This document shows, piece after piece, positions 8,687-18,345 of a stretch of DNA of 60,541 bases. Positions within the stretch are counted from its first letter, which is position 1; each line of letters begins with the position of its first letter. The translations under genes and the position numbers were made by a program. Below the pieces are notes generated by a model, which was given only the letters and a program-made list of their open reading frames with translations, was not told where the DNA came from and searched no databases. Where the stretch lies: positions 1 through 60,541 of the forward strand of contig NZ_JAUYGL010000146.1 of NCBI RefSeq assembly GCF_030689745.1, in the 5' to 3' direction. This DNA is from Devosia sp. (GTDB taxonomy: Bacteria; Pseudomonadota; Alphaproteobacteria; Rhizobiales; Devosiaceae).

Positions 8687-10174
8687 TTAAGCGTTGGCCT
8701 TGAGGCGGTTGAGCACGATGGGGGCCAGCAGGAACAGCGCCGCGATGACCAGCATGATGGCCGACAGCGGGGTTGAAACCAGCACCACCGGATTACCCTG
8801 CGCAGCCGCCAGCGCCGTGCGCAGCTGCACCTCGGCCATGGGTCCCAGGATCAGCCCGATCAACACCGGCGCGATGGGAAAGTCATAGACGCGCATGACA
8901 TAGCCAACGATGCCGACCGTCACCATGACGATCAGATCGATGACCTGTCCTGACAGGCCCCAGATGCCGATCATGGCGAACACCAGAATGCCGGCATAAA
9001 GCTGCGGTCGCGGGATCAGCAACAGCTTCACCCAGATGCCGACCAGCGGCAGGTTCAACACCAGCAGCATGACATTGCCGATATACAGCGAAGCAATCAG
9101 GCCCCAGATCAGCTCGGGGTTGGATGTGAACAGGAATGGTCCCGGTTGCAGGCCATAGTTCTGGAACGCCGCCAGCAGCACGGCGGCCGTCGCCGACGTC
9201 GGCAGCCCCAGTGTCAGCAACGGCACCAGCATGCCGGCCGCGGCGGCATTATTGGCCGCCTCCGGGCCCGCCACCCCTTCAATCGCGCCGTGTCCGAATT
9301 CCTCGCTGTGCTTGGAGAGTTTGCGCTCCAGCGTATAGGAAAGCATGGTGGGAATTTCTGAGCCGCCAGCAGGCAGGGCGCCCATCGGAAAGCCGAGGGC
9401 GGTGCCACGCAACCAGGGTTTCCAGGATCGCTTCCAGTCCTCCTTGGTCATCCACGTCTGTCCCTTGAGCGCCGTCGTGTCTCCGGCGCCGGGCCGATAA
9501 CGACTGGCGACGTATAGAATTTCGCCAACAGCAAAGAGCGACACCAGCACCACGGTGAGTTCGATGCCGTCGAAAAGCCCGGGCACGCCAAAAGTCAGTC
9601 GCGCTGCGCCGGTCATCTTGTCGATGCCGACCACGCCAAGCGCCAGGCCGATGAACAGCGAGATGAACCCGCGCACGCGCGAGCTTCCCATCACCACCGC
9701 CACCGAGGTGAACGCCAGAATGATCAGCGCAAAATAGTCGGCAGGCTTGAAATAGAAGGCAATTTCCGCGATCACCGGCGCTGCAAAGGTCAGGAGCAGC
9801 GTGGCAATGGTGCCCGCCACGAAGGAGCCAATGGCTGCCGTGGCCAGGGCTGCGGCGCCCCGACCCGTGCGGGCCATCTTGTTGCCCTCCAGCGCCGTCA
9901 TCATTGAGCCGGACTCGCCCGGCGTGTTGATCAGGATGGATGTGGTGGAGCCGCCATACATGGCGCCGTACAGCACGCCGGCAAACATGATGAAAGCCGA
10001 CGTTGGCGCGACCGAAATGGTCACGGGCAGCAATAGCGCAATGGTCAGCGCCGGACCGATCCCCGGCAGGACGCCGATCGCCGTGCCGAGTATCGAACCG
10101 AGCAGCGCCCACATCAGATTGGTTGGTTGCAGCGCAACCGAGAAGCCCTGCAGCAGGAGTTCAAAGGATTGCAT
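8687..10174 (-). CDS. tctA: tripartite tricarboxylate transporter, large permease TctA
   Basis: Large membrane subunit of a TTT transporter, 495 residues with about twelve hydrophobic segments. The N-terminal pattern [21 protein letters not shown] and the conserved [15 protein letters not shown] loop near residue 75 are family hallmarks. It acts with TctB and the periplasmic TctC to import tri- or dicarboxylates using an ion gradient. Its ATG follows the tctB stop after one base. The operon context suggests a citrate- or methylcitrate-like substrate, by inference. Confidence 0.93.
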   Translation of the reverse strand: MQSFELLLQGFSVALQPTNLMWALLGSILGTAIGVLPGIGPALTIALLLPVTISVAPTSAFIMFAGVLYGAMYGGSTTSILINTPGESGSMMTALEGNKMARTGRGAAALATAAIGSFVAGTIATLLLTFAAPVIAEIAFYFKPADYFALIILAFTSVAVVMGSSRVRGFISLFIGLALGVVGIDKMTGAARLTFGVPGLFDGIELTVVLVSLFAVGEILYVASRYRPGAGDTTALKGQTWMTKEDWKRSWKPWLRGTALGFPMGALPAGGSEIPTMLSYTLERKLSKHSEEFGHGAIEGVAGPEAANNAAAAGMLVPLLTLGLPTSATAAVLLAAFQNYGLQPGPFLFTSNPELIWGLIASLYIGNVMLLVLNLPLVGIWVKLLLIPRPQLYAGILVFAMIGIWGLSGQVIDLIVMVTVGIVGYVMRVYDFPIAPVLIGLILGPMAEVQLRTALAAAQGNPVVLVSTPLSAIMLVIAALFLLAPIVLNRLKANA

Positions 10175-10175
10175 G

Positions 10176-10715
10176 TCAGAACCCCGCTATCGGCAGAAAT
10201 GCCCCGAGCTGCAGCCCGAGACCGGAGAACAGGAACCAGGCAGCCGTACCCAGAATCGCGCCGTAAACGAGGTCGAGCAGCAGCTTGCGCGACGAAAATG
10301 ATCGCGCCACCAGCGTGAAAGACAGCATGGCCGTGATCGGCAGGCCCAAGGTCTCTATGGTGAAAATGGGCAGCAGGACCGCTACCAGGGCCGTGCCGAG
10401 CGCGACGGGATTGGCCTTCATGTCGCCCGCAGCATCTTCTGCGTCCTGCGGCTCGAATTGTTCGCCGCGGGCAATCTGCACCAGCAGCATCACCCCCAGA
10501 ATGACCAGCCCGCCGCCCGCAATCGTGACAAACAGGCCCGGACCGATCGAGGAATAGCGCGCACTTTGCGCCAGGGAGGTCGAGCCATAAAGGCAGACGC
10601 CGCCAAGCGCGATGACCGCAAGCCCCAGCCACCATGGACGGGAGACGGCGCGAGCGCCGCCTCCCTTCCCGGTTTCGGGCAAGCCGGAACCTGGATTAGT
10701 CGACAAGTCCGACAT
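10176..10715 (-). CDS. tctB: tripartite tricarboxylate transporter, small permease TctB
   Basis: Small membrane subunit of the TTT transporter, 179 residues with four hydrophobic segments and a polar loop around residues 70-90, the normal layout for TctB. Sequence conservation in this family is low; identification rests on length, topology and position between TctC and TctA. The ATG at 10715 overlaps the 3' end of tctC by 20 bases, which implies coupled expression. Confidence 0.88.
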   Translation of the reverse strand: MSDLSTNPGSGLPETGKGGGARAVSRPWWLGLAVIALGGVCLYGSTSLAQSARYSSIGPGLFVTIAGGGLVILGVMLLVQIARGEQFEPQDAEDAAGDMKANPVALGTALVAVLLPIFTIETLGLPITAMLSFTLVARSFSSRKLLLDLVYGAILGTAAWFLFSGLGLQLGAFLPIAGF

Positions 10716-11649
10716 CCTTCAGCACGGCCCCGATACGCACCGTCTCATCAGCGATGAACTGGCCGAATTCGGCGCCGCCGAGATAGTTCTGGGCCCAACC
10801 CTGGGTTTCCAGAACCTTGTGCCACTGCTCGCTCTCGTTCAGCTTCTTGAAGTTCTCGACCCAGACCGCGTAGTTGTCGTCCGGCATGTTGGGCGAGCCC
10901 AGTACACCACGCCAGTTACCCACTTCCACGTCGTACCCGGCTTCCTTGAAAGTCGGGGCATCAATACCGGCCAGCCGCTCAGGCGCCGTGACACCAAGGA
11001 TGCGAATGCGTCCCTGCTCGGCGAACTGCGCGAATTCGGACACGCCGGAGAACCCTGCCACCAGCGTACCATTGATGATGCCGGTTACGGTTTCAGCACC
11101 GCTGGCCTGCGGAATATAGTTGAGATCGTTGACCGGCACGTCACCGGCCTGCGCCAGCAGCGCCAGTGCGATCTGGTCCACGCCACCGGCCGAACCGCCA
11201 CCAACAGCCGTGCCGCCGGGGTCGGCCTTGAGGGCAGCCACGAATTCAGCCAGCGTCTGGTACGGCGAATCCGCCTTGACCGCGATCACATCATATTCGG
11301 TGGTCAGCCGGGCAACAGGCCGGAAGTCGGCAAGCGAGATCGGCGACTTGTTCATGTCGATGGCGCCGACTGTGATGGCGCCGAAAATCGCCAGCGCATC
11401 GGCCTTGCCGGACTGCGAGTTCTTGAATTCGGCCAGCCCGATAGTGCCGCCCGCGCCGCCCGTATTGGTGAAGTTCACCCCGCCGCTATAGATGCCGGCG
11501 TCAATCATCGCCTGCATCGCCTGACGGCCCGTGCCGTCCCAGCCGCCGCCTGGATTGGCTGGCAGCATGACACTGACCTGTGCCTGGGCTGCGCCAGTCG
11601 CGAGTGCCGCAAACATAGCCAGCGGCAAAAGAGCTTTTTTGAAGTTCAT
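10696..11649 (-). CDS. tctC: tripartite tricarboxylate transporter, periplasmic binding protein TctC (Bug family)
   Basis: Periplasmic solute-binding protein of the Bug/TctC family, 317 residues, with a clear signal peptide (cleavage likely after A-Q-A near residue 23). Family marks are P-A-N-P-G-G-G-W-D near residue 31, the N-T-G-G-A-G-G-T-I-G loop near 62 and the later G-G-G-S-A-G-G-V-D loop. GAGGAG lies a few bases upstream of the ATG. As first gene of the operon it should be the most abundant product. The size of the ligand cannot be judged from sequence. Confidence 0.92.
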   Translation of the reverse strand: MNFKKALLPLAMFAALATGAAQAQVSVMLPANPGGGWDGTGRQAMQAMIDAGIYSGGVNFTNTGGAGGTIGLAEFKNSQSGKADALAIFGAITVGAIDMNKSPISLADFRPVARLTTEYDVIAVKADSPYQTLAEFVAALKADPGGTAVGGGSAGGVDQIALALLAQAGDVPVNDLNYIPQASGAETVTGIINGTLVAGFSGVSEFAQFAEQGRIRILGVTAPERLAGIDAPTFKEAGYDVEVGNWRGVLGSPNMPDDNYAVWVENFKKLNESEQWHKVLETQGWAQNYLGGAEFGQFIADETVRIGAVLKDVGLVD

Positions 11650-11670
11650 TGGTTTCTCCTCTTTGAGACC

Positions 11671-11774
11671 GTCGACACAATCTCATCGTTATCGATGATG
11701 TTTTTGTCGACAGAAACACGCCCCAACTACGACCATATGGCGATTTCAATGTCAACATCGATGATTATGCTGAC
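11671..11774 (-). promoter_or_regulatory. tctC promoter region with clustered palindromes
   Basis: Upstream of tctC lie CATCG-TTAT-CGATG (11684-11697), the 8-base palindrome TGTCGACA (11705-11712) with a related GTCGACA at 11671-11677, and GTCA...TGAC (11751-11774) enclosing CATCGATG (11756-11763). Two AT-rich palindromes sharing the CATCGAT core plus TGTCGACA-type sites suit a dimeric GntR/FCD regulator, and one is encoded at the operon's end. Binding is inferred. Confidence 0.45.
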
Positions 11775-12245
11775 AGAAGATACACCGACGAACCTCCACG
11801 CGAGCTGCGCCCCGAAAGCGCACCGCCAAGCAAGGCGAACCACAACGCGATCTGGCGGAGCTCCCTTCGAACAGGGTTTCGTCCGTCAGAAACGCGCTCG
11901 TCAGCCGGCAAACTGGCCGGCAAGTCTCAATCGGGGTGCAAACAGCGCAGCCGGTCCGACCACCAGCGTGACAGTGGCGGTGGTATGGGCGTGGGCGCTC
12001 ATCTCAAGCGTGGCAGCGCCATACTTGGCTGTGCTGGCGACGGGAACGAATTTGGCGGGCCGGGGCGCGGAAGCGCCGCCAGTAAACGCACAACAGCAAG
12101 TGATCACTGCCAGCACTGCACCACCGCCCCGGCTCTGGCTGATGGCGGTCGACGGGGCTGTCTTTGCTGACACGCCCCGAACGTAGCGTGCCCGCCGGTC
12201 CGGTCGCATGGACACAGACCGGCGGACAAGGAGGTTTGGCTGGGA
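11775..12245. other. intergenic stretch without a convincing gene
   Basis: About 470 bases between the tctC promoter region and the catalase stop. A minus-strand frame at 11901-12215 (104 codons) begins shortly after katA, but its product (a short hydrophobic patch, then Thr/Ala-rich sequence) matches no family I recognise and it has no clear ribosome site. A CCGGC/GCCGG hairpin lies near its end, around 11909-11924. This may be a decayed gene or non-coding sequence. Confidence 0.4.
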
Positions 12246-13748
12246 CTAGCCGCCTTCGCCCATGCCCTCTGCCGGCTCAGGCGCATTGCCGGAGCGAACC
12301 TTGTCCTCGATGCGTTGACCGGTGGCAGCGTCCACGCTCTTCCAATAGGCGAAGGCGCGGCTCAGCACCGGCTCCCGAACGCCGCCCAACAGGCTTCCCG
12401 CCACCTGATCGACAAACTGATCGCGCTGCGCATCGTTCCAGACCTCGCGCACCATTGTGCCGGGCTGGCTGAAATCGTCGTCTTCGGCGTGCAGGCTATA
12501 GGCGCTGCGCACCATCTCGCCGTCGACTTCCCAGCCTTCGGCCACCGGGCCGGTCTCGTCGGCCCATGGGCGCCCGCCACTATTGGTCGCGTAAACCGGC
12601 GCGCTGCCGCTGTGCTGATACGCCATCTGTCCATCGAACATATAGCTGTTCACTGGCACCTTGGGCTGGTTGACCGGCAGCTGGTGGAAGTTTGTGCCGA
12701 TGCGGTTCCGCTGCGCATCATTGTAGGCAAAGGCCCGGCCCAGCAGCATTTTGTCGGGCGACAGCCCAATGCCGGGGACCGTGTTGCCGGGGGAAAACGC
12801 CGCCTGCTCGATCTGCGCGAAGAAGTTCTCCGGATTGCGATTGAGCGTCATGGTGCCGACCCTGATCAGCGGATAGTCGGCATGCGGCCACACCTTGGTC
12901 AGGTCGAACGGGTTGAAGCGATAACCCTTGGCTTCGGCATAGGGCATGACCTGCACCGACAGCGTCCAGCTCGGATGCTCACCACGGGCGATGGCCTCGA
13001 ACAGATCACGGCGATGGATATCGGCATCGCTGCCGGCCACTGCGGACGCTTCGGCATTGTTGTAGAACGCCATGCCCTGATTGGTGTGGAAGTGGTACTT
13101 CACCCAGAATTTCTCGCCGGCAGCGTTGATCCACATATAGGTGTGCGAACCATAGCCGTTCATCTGGCGCCAGGTGCGCGGCAGGCCGCGCTCACCCATC
13201 AGATAGGTCACCTGGTGGGCGCTTTCAGGGTTATTGGTCCAGAAGTCCCACTGCATATTGTTGTCGCGCAGGCCGGAATCCGGCAGGCGCTTCTGGCTGC
13301 GGATGAAGTGCGGGAACTTCATCGGATCGCGCACGAAGAACACCGGCGTGTTGTTCCCGACCAGATCGTAATTGCCCTCGTCGGTATAGAATTTGAGCGA
13401 GAAGCCGCGCACGTCGCGCCAGGTGTCGGGGCTGCCCATTTCGCCGGCCACCGTCGAGAAGCGCGCCAGCATGTCGGTCGAGGCGCCCTTCTGGAACAGC
13501 GACGCCTTGGTATAGGCCGATACGTCCTCGGTGACGCTCAGCACGCCGAACGCACCGGCACCCTTGGCATGGGGCTGCCGCTCAGGCACCTTTTCACGGT
13601 TGAAATGGGCCATCTGTTCGAGAAAGTGCACATCGTGCAGCAGAATGGGGCCGTCCGAACCGACGGTGAGCGCGTTACGGTCGCTCGGTGCGGGGGCACC
13701 TGCGCCAGTGGTGGAGCCAACGCTCTCCTTCTTATCCCAGGCGGTCAT
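12246..13748 (-). CDS. monofunctional haem catalase
   Basis: Decomposes hydrogen peroxide to water and oxygen. The 500-residue length fits a small-subunit (clade 3 type) catalase. Seen are the distal histidine motif [14 protein letters not shown], the [13 protein letters not shown] block, [17 protein letters not shown] and the proximal haem tyrosine in [10 protein letters not shown]. The ATG at 13748 has AAAGGA upstream and gives a normal N-terminus. It has its own 280-base upstream region. No signal peptide is seen, so it is cytoplasmic. Confidence 0.95.
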   Translation of the reverse strand: MTAWDKKESVGSTTGAGAPAPSDRNALTVGSDGPILLHDVHFLEQMAHFNREKVPERQPHAKGAGAFGVLSVTEDVSAYTKASLFQKGASTDMLARFSTVAGEMGSPDTWRDVRGFSLKFYTDEGNYDLVGNNTPVFFVRDPMKFPHFIRSQKRLPDSGLRDNNMQWDFWTNNPESAHQVTYLMGERGLPRTWRQMNGYGSHTYMWINAAGEKFWVKYHFHTNQGMAFYNNAEASAVAGSDADIHRRDLFEAIARGEHPSWTLSVQVMPYAEAKGYRFNPFDLTKVWPHADYPLIRVGTMTLNRNPENFFAQIEQAAFSPGNTVPGIGLSPDKMLLGRAFAYNDAQRNRIGTNFHQLPVNQPKVPVNSYMFDGQMAYQHSGSAPVYATNSGGRPWADETGPVAEGWEVDGEMVRSAYSLHAEDDDFSQPGTMVREVWNDAQRDQFVDQVAGSLLGGVREPVLSRAFAYWKSVDAATGQRIEDKVRSGNAPEPAEGMGEGG

Positions 13749-14030
13749 ATTGTCATTCCTTTCCGGACCGCTTCCGGCCCGTTGCAAACTATCTTCGAAC
13801 TTTGTGGACTTGGGTCCGCGATCATCTAACGTCAAGTGGACCGTGCAGGGCGCGGGATTGGGCCCATGCCCAGTGTCCGCTGTCACCAATCAAGTCAGCT
13901 TGCCAGATTAAGGCGCGTTGGCACGCAGGTCTAATGATATTTGCGGCAACAAGGCGCCAGCGCATCGGGTTCAGCAGCCCTCACCAGCAAGCCACCAATC
14001 GGCGACACTTCCTCCGCCCCTCACGCAATG

Positions 14031-16718
14031 TCACCGCCGGGCCGATCTTAGAATGACAAAAATCTGCCCGATGAGCAGGGGACCAAGACTTGCCCCCATC
14101 GCCAGCAGCAGGCCGGCGCTGCCGGGGTCGGGCAGTTTGAGGATGGCCGACAGGCCCGGCACCCAGAGCGCCGCAGCGATCAGACCAAGACACAGCGCTA
14201 TGGCCCCCCATACCCAGGGGTTGCAGGTCACCGCGTTCACGAAAAGCCGCCCGCCCGGCGCCCGCACATTGAACACGTTCCACAACTGCGCCAGCGCCAG
14301 CGTCAGGAAGGCCACCGTAACCGATGGGCCCAGGTCCAGCAGCAACCAATGCAGCGCCAGCCAGAATGCGGCCAGCGTCGCCAGGGTGATCGCACCGCCC
14401 AGCACGGCAATGGTAATCCAGCGGATGCGGTCGATGATCGGCTCGGCCGGGTCACGCGGCGGCTGCTTCATGACCGTGTCATCGCCTGCACCAAGCCCAA
14501 GGGCAAAGGCCGGGAAAACATCCGTCACAAGGTTCAGAAACAGGATTTGCAGCGGCAGCAGGGGCATGGGCAGACCCGCGCCGACGGCCAGGCCGACGAT
14601 CAGCACTTCGCTGACATTGCATGACATCAGATAGATGACGAACTTGCGGATATTGTCGAAAATCACGCGTCCCTGCCGCATGGCAGCGATGATCGTGCCA
14701 AAGGAATCATCCGTCAGCACCATGGCGGCCGCTTCGCGCGCCACCTCGGTGCCGCGCTGGCCCATGGCGATGCCGATATCGGCCATCTTGAGGGCGGGAG
14801 CGTCATTCACCCCGTCACCGGTCATCGCGACAATGTGGCCGCTGTTTTGATAGAGCGTTGCAAGGTTCAGCTTGGTTGCCGGGGTTACACGGGCAAAGAC
14901 GTCGGCGGCAAGAATTCGGTCACGCAGCGCCCCGTCAACCGTTTCCGGGTCGAGACCGGCCAGTTCATCGCCCTCGATCACCGTCAGCACATGGCCATCC
15001 GCGCCCAGTCCGGCCTGGCGCGCGATGGCGGCGGCGGTATCGGCGTGGTCGCCGGTCATCATCACGATACGCACACCGGCGGCGCGGGCAGCGGCGATGG
15101 CCTCGGCAACATCGCCGCGCAAGGGATCGCGCAGGCAGACCATGCCGACCAGTGTCAGGTTCTCATAGGGAGCGACATCGTCGCGATCTGTGCGCTTCAT
15201 CGCCAGGGCGAGCAGGCGCAGCCCGTCACTGGCTGCAGCCCCGCTGCGCGCCAGCCAATCGGCGCGTACCGCAGCGTCCATATCCTCCATACCGTCCGGG
15301 CCAAGAACCCGGGTACAGCTGTCGATCACCGCCTCGGGCGCGCCCTTGATCGCGTAGAATACCCCCTCGCTGTCCCGATGCACGCTCGCCATCATCTTGC
15401 TGGCTTGATCAAAGGCGTGCTCACCAACCTTTTCGCATTCGGGCAACAGTGTCTCGCGCCCCTGCCCGGCCTGCGCGGCGACCCGCAGCAGCGCCAGTTC
15501 CATCGGATCACCGGACGAAGTCTCGCCGGCCTGCCCCAGCGACGCGCCGTTGCACAGCGCGCCAATCCGCAGCAATGCACCAAGGCGCGCGTCCTGCCCG
15601 GGATCAAGCGCGCGCCCGTCGCGTTCGAACTGCACGGCAGAGCCCTGCCGGGTCAGGTCCAACGTCGTGTCGGAGACAAGATATTGCACAACCGTCATGC
15701 GGTTTTCGGTCAGCGTGCCCGTCTTGTCGGTGAGGATGACCGTGGTCGCGCCCAGTGTCTCCACCGATGACAGGCGCGAGATGATCGCATTGCGCGCCGC
15801 CATGCGCCACATGCCGCGGGCCAGGCTCAGTGTGGCGACCACCGGCAGTCCTTCGGGCACTGCCGCAACGGCCAGGGCAATGCCGGTCTGGATCATTATT
15901 GCCATTTCGAGGCCGCGCAGAGTGCCCGCGCCGATCACCAGTGCGGCAAGCCCCAGCGTCAGCCAGACCAGTCGATGACCCAACCGGTCGAGGCGCTGCT
16001 CCAGCGGCGAGGCCGAGGATTGGGCGGTCTGCACCAGATGGCTGATATGGCCAAGTTCGGTTGCCATTCCGGTGGCGATGACGATTCCGGTGCCCGTCCC
16101 CTGGGTGATCGCCGTACCCTTGAAGACCATGCAGGCCCGGTCCCCGATCGTCGCATCCGGTGACACCGGCTCGGTCTGCTTTGCCACGGGCACCGATTCC
16201 CCGGTCAGCACGGATTCGTCACATTGCAGGTTCGAGGCCTGCACCAGCCGCAAATCGGCGGTCACCATATCCCCCGCATCAAGCAGGACAATATCGCCCG
16301 GCACCAGCTCCTGTGCGTCGATGCGCACTGTCTTGCCCGCGCGCCGGACCCGGGTCGTGGTCGTGGCGATGTTCAACAATGCTTCCATTGTGCGGGCGGC
16401 GCGCAGTTCGGTGGCGAAACCGATCAGGGCGTTGATCACCAGGACCACAATGATCGCGCTGCCCTCGGCAATGTCATCAAAATAGAACGACAGTGCCGCG
16501 GCAAACGCCAGCAACCAGACGATTACGCCCTTGAACTGATGTGCCAGAATAACGAAGACGTTTTGCCGGGCATGGGCGCGCAGCTGGTTCGGGCCATGGC
16601 GGGTGCGTCGCTCGGCTATGGCTTGCTCATCCAGCCCAACTTCCGGATCGACCGCCAGCCCTTGCGCCACAATGTCGGCCCGCTCGGCAAAAGCTGCGGT
16701 TGCGTTCACGTCATTCAT
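14031..16718 (-). CDS. P2-type cation-transporting ATPase
   Basis: Membrane ATPase of 895 residues that pumps a cation at the cost of ATP. In order: N-terminal cation-ATPase domain, actuator loop with L-T-G-E-S near residue 171, P-E-G-L-P in membrane segment 4 near 288, phosphorylation site D-K-T-G-T-L-T near 331, and the hinge T-G-D-G-V-N-D-A-P-A-L-K, followed by further C-terminal segments. P-E-G-L-P is typical of calcium-type (P2A) pumps, but bacterial members differ in ion. The ATG at 16718 has GGAG about ten bases upstream; an earlier in-frame ATG at 16763 is possible. It lies downstream of katA's divergent-free region on the same strand with no obvious partner. Confidence 0.9.
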   Translation of the reverse strand: MNDVNATAAFAERADIVAQGLAVDPEVGLDEQAIAERRTRHGPNQLRAHARQNVFVILAHQFKGVIVWLLAFAAALSFYFDDIAEGSAIIVVLVINALIGFATELRAARTMEALLNIATTTTRVRRAGKTVRIDAQELVPGDIVLLDAGDMVTADLRLVQASNLQCDESVLTGESVPVAKQTEPVSPDATIGDRACMVFKGTAITQGTGTGIVIATGMATELGHISHLVQTAQSSASPLEQRLDRLGHRLVWLTLGLAALVIGAGTLRGLEMAIMIQTGIALAVAAVPEGLPVVATLSLARGMWRMAARNAIISRLSSVETLGATTVILTDKTGTLTENRMTVVQYLVSDTTLDLTRQGSAVQFERDGRALDPGQDARLGALLRIGALCNGASLGQAGETSSGDPMELALLRVAAQAGQGRETLLPECEKVGEHAFDQASKMMASVHRDSEGVFYAIKGAPEAVIDSCTRVLGPDGMEDMDAAVRADWLARSGAAASDGLRLLALAMKRTDRDDVAPYENLTLVGMVCLRDPLRGDVAEAIAAARAAGVRIVMMTGDHADTAAAIARQAGLGADGHVLTVIEGDELAGLDPETVDGALRDRILAADVFARVTPATKLNLATLYQNSGHIVAMTGDGVNDAPALKMADIGIAMGQRGTEVAREAAAMVLTDDSFGTIIAAMRQGRVIFDNIRKFVIYLMSCNVSEVLIVGLAVGAGLPMPLLPLQILFLNLVTDVFPAFALGLGAGDDTVMKQPPRDPAEPIIDRIRWITIAVLGGAITLATLAAFWLALHWLLLDLGPSVTVAFLTLALAQLWNVFNVRAPGGRLFVNAVTCNPWVWGAIALCLGLIAAALWVPGLSAILKLPDPGSAGLLLAMGASLGPLLIGQIFVILRSARR

Positions 16719-17156
16719 GAGAGCCTGGTCTCCTTCGAGCGCATTCCGCAATGGTTTAGCCACCTGACACCTGACCGCCCTGTCTGCAAGCCGGCGCTAT
16801 TGCCGGTTCTGTCGCGAATCTGGTGGAAACCAGTCGGTGGCCTGCTCGGTACAGGGGGATTTGGGCCTGATCATGCTCCGAGGTCAACGCTGATCGGGGC
16901 ATTGTGCCGGCCCCATCGCCAGCGGCCCGGTGCAGCCAATGAGAGGCACGCCGTGCCCCCCCCAAAGACGTCCCCCTGTGCGTCCGCCCCCATCATTGGC
17001 GGCAAGTTGCCAGGGCCGATACGGGCACGGCATGCTCGCGGCCTTACCGCATTGTAATGTTTGGCGGGCTTTCTTCATTGTGAATGAGGGCGTCGCTCTG
17101 GTAATTCATCCATAGCCGCTAGCCGGCAACGCTTCGCGCTTTGGACAGTCTGGGGT
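16719..17156. other. intergenic region between the ATPase and RND genes
   Basis: About 440 bases holding promoters for two divergent units. I see no coding sequence. It contains two small palindromes close to the RND adaptor start (listed separately) and a C-rich run around 16955-16965. Confidence 0.5.
17050..17087 (+). promoter_or_regulatory. paired CATT/AATG palindromes upstream of the RND operon
   Basis: CATT-GT-AATG (17050-17059) and TCATT-GTG-AATGA (17075-17087) are two similar inverted repeats, about 26 bases centre to centre, some 70-105 bases upstream of the adaptor start. RND operons are often controlled by local TetR or MarR repressors, but no regulator gene is adjacent, so this is a tentative operator. 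Confidence 0.3.
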
Positions 17157-18326
17157 TTGAATTTGATACGGCAACTTTTGGCGTCCATGGTAGTTTTGGC
17201 CATCGCAGTTGCGGCCTGGATCGTTTTTGTGCCCAGCGCCACGCTTACCCTCGCCAACTATGGCATCGCCCTGCCTTTCGGCGCTTCGCCCGCTCAGGAA
17301 ACGCGGCCCGGCGGCCCGCCGGCCAGTGGCGGCGGCAGAGCTGCCGGCGGTCGACAGACCAATGTCGTGACGACGCCGGCGACCCTGGCAACCATCAACG
17401 CCACCCTCACCGCCATCGGCGAGGGAACGGCCGCGCGCTCGGTTACCATCTCCTCCCCCGCTGGCGGTTATCTTGCCGAAGTGCTGGTTCGCCCCGGCCA
17501 GATCGTCGCTGCGGGTGAGGTTCTGGCGCGACTGGAGTCCGAGAACGAGCAGATTGACTATGATCGCGCCGTGCTCGCTGCAGAAGATGCCAGCGCAACC
17601 CTGGCCCGCACGCAGGGCCTCGCCAGCTCCAGCCTGGTGGCCACCACCGCAGTGGCCGCTGCCGAGCTGGCCTCCGCCAATGCCGATCTGGCCCTGCGCA
17701 ACGCCGAAGTCGCCCTGGCCCGCCGCACCATCACCAGCCCGATCGCCGGAACGATTGGCCTGATCAGCGTAACGCCGGGAAACTATGTCACCGCACAGAC
17801 GCCGATCACCACCATCGATGACGCCTCCTCGATCCTGATCGACTTCTGGGTGCCGGAACGTTACGCGCCGGCCATCGCGCTCGACGCGCCCGTCACCGTG
17901 GCCGCCACCGCTCTGGCGGGCCGTCAGTTCCCGGGCGCGATCCGCGCCATCGACAGCCGTATTGACCCAGCCAGCCGCACCTTGCAGGTGCAGGCCGAGA
18001 TCCCCAATGCCGACGGCGCGCTGCGCGCCGGCATGTCTTTCTCGGTCGCCCTGAGCTTTCCTGGAGAGCAGTATCCAGCGGTCAATCCTCTGGCGATCCT
18101 GTGGTCTGCCGAGGGCTCATATGTGTGGAAATATGTTGACGGCGAGGCGGCCCGCGTACCCGCCGAAATCGTGCAACGCAACAGCGATGGCGTTCTGGTC
18201 AGGGCCGATCTCGCAGCCGGCGACGCCATCATAACCGAGGGCATATTGCAGCTGAGCGATGGCGCCAGGGTGACCTTGCTCAGTGGTCCTGATGGCACTG
18301 CCGAAACCGCCATCCCCCAACCCTGA
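17157..18326 (+). CDS. RND efflux pump periplasmic adaptor (membrane fusion protein)
   Basis: Membrane fusion protein of 389 residues that links an RND permease to an outer-membrane channel. An N-terminal signal-anchor (residues 7-25) is followed by a Gly/Pro-rich linker, a lipoyl-like half (S-S-P-A-G-G-Y-L-A-E-V-L-V-R-P-G-Q-I-V), a helical hairpin, then a second half (R-R-T-I-T-S-P-I-A-G-T-I-G) and beta-barrel. The start is probably TTG at 17157, with an ATG at 17187 as alternative; neither has an ideal ribosome site. The permease gene follows after 19 bases. No outer-membrane factor gene is present. Confidence 0.88.
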   Translation: MNLIRQLLASMVVLAIAVAAWIVFVPSATLTLANYGIALPFGASPAQETRPGGPPASGGGRAAGGRQTNVVTTPATLATINATLTAIGEGTAARSVTISSPAGGYLAEVLVRPGQIVAAGEVLARLESENEQIDYDRAVLAAEDASATLARTQGLASSSLVATTAVAAAELASANADLALRNAEVALARRTITSPIAGTIGLISVTPGNYVTAQTPITTIDDASSILIDFWVPERYAPAIALDAPVTVAATALAGRQFPGAIRAIDSRIDPASRTLQVQAEIPNADGALRAGMSFSVALSFPGEQYPAVNPLAILWSAEGSYVWKYVDGEAARVPAEIVQRNSDGVLVRADLAAGDAIITEGILQLSDGARVTLLSGPDGTAETAIPQP

Positions 18327-18345
18327 GCCCCGAGGAGCGCCGGCC

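Noticed and set aside
10612..12186. Long plus-strand open frame across tctC and the following gap
   Set aside because: It is opposite tctC with no homology and no ribosome site; its tail in the gap is not convincing coding sequence.
11901..12215. 104-codon minus-strand frame after katA
   Set aside because: There is no recognised family, no clear ribosome site and no supporting context; it is mentioned in the intergenic entry only.
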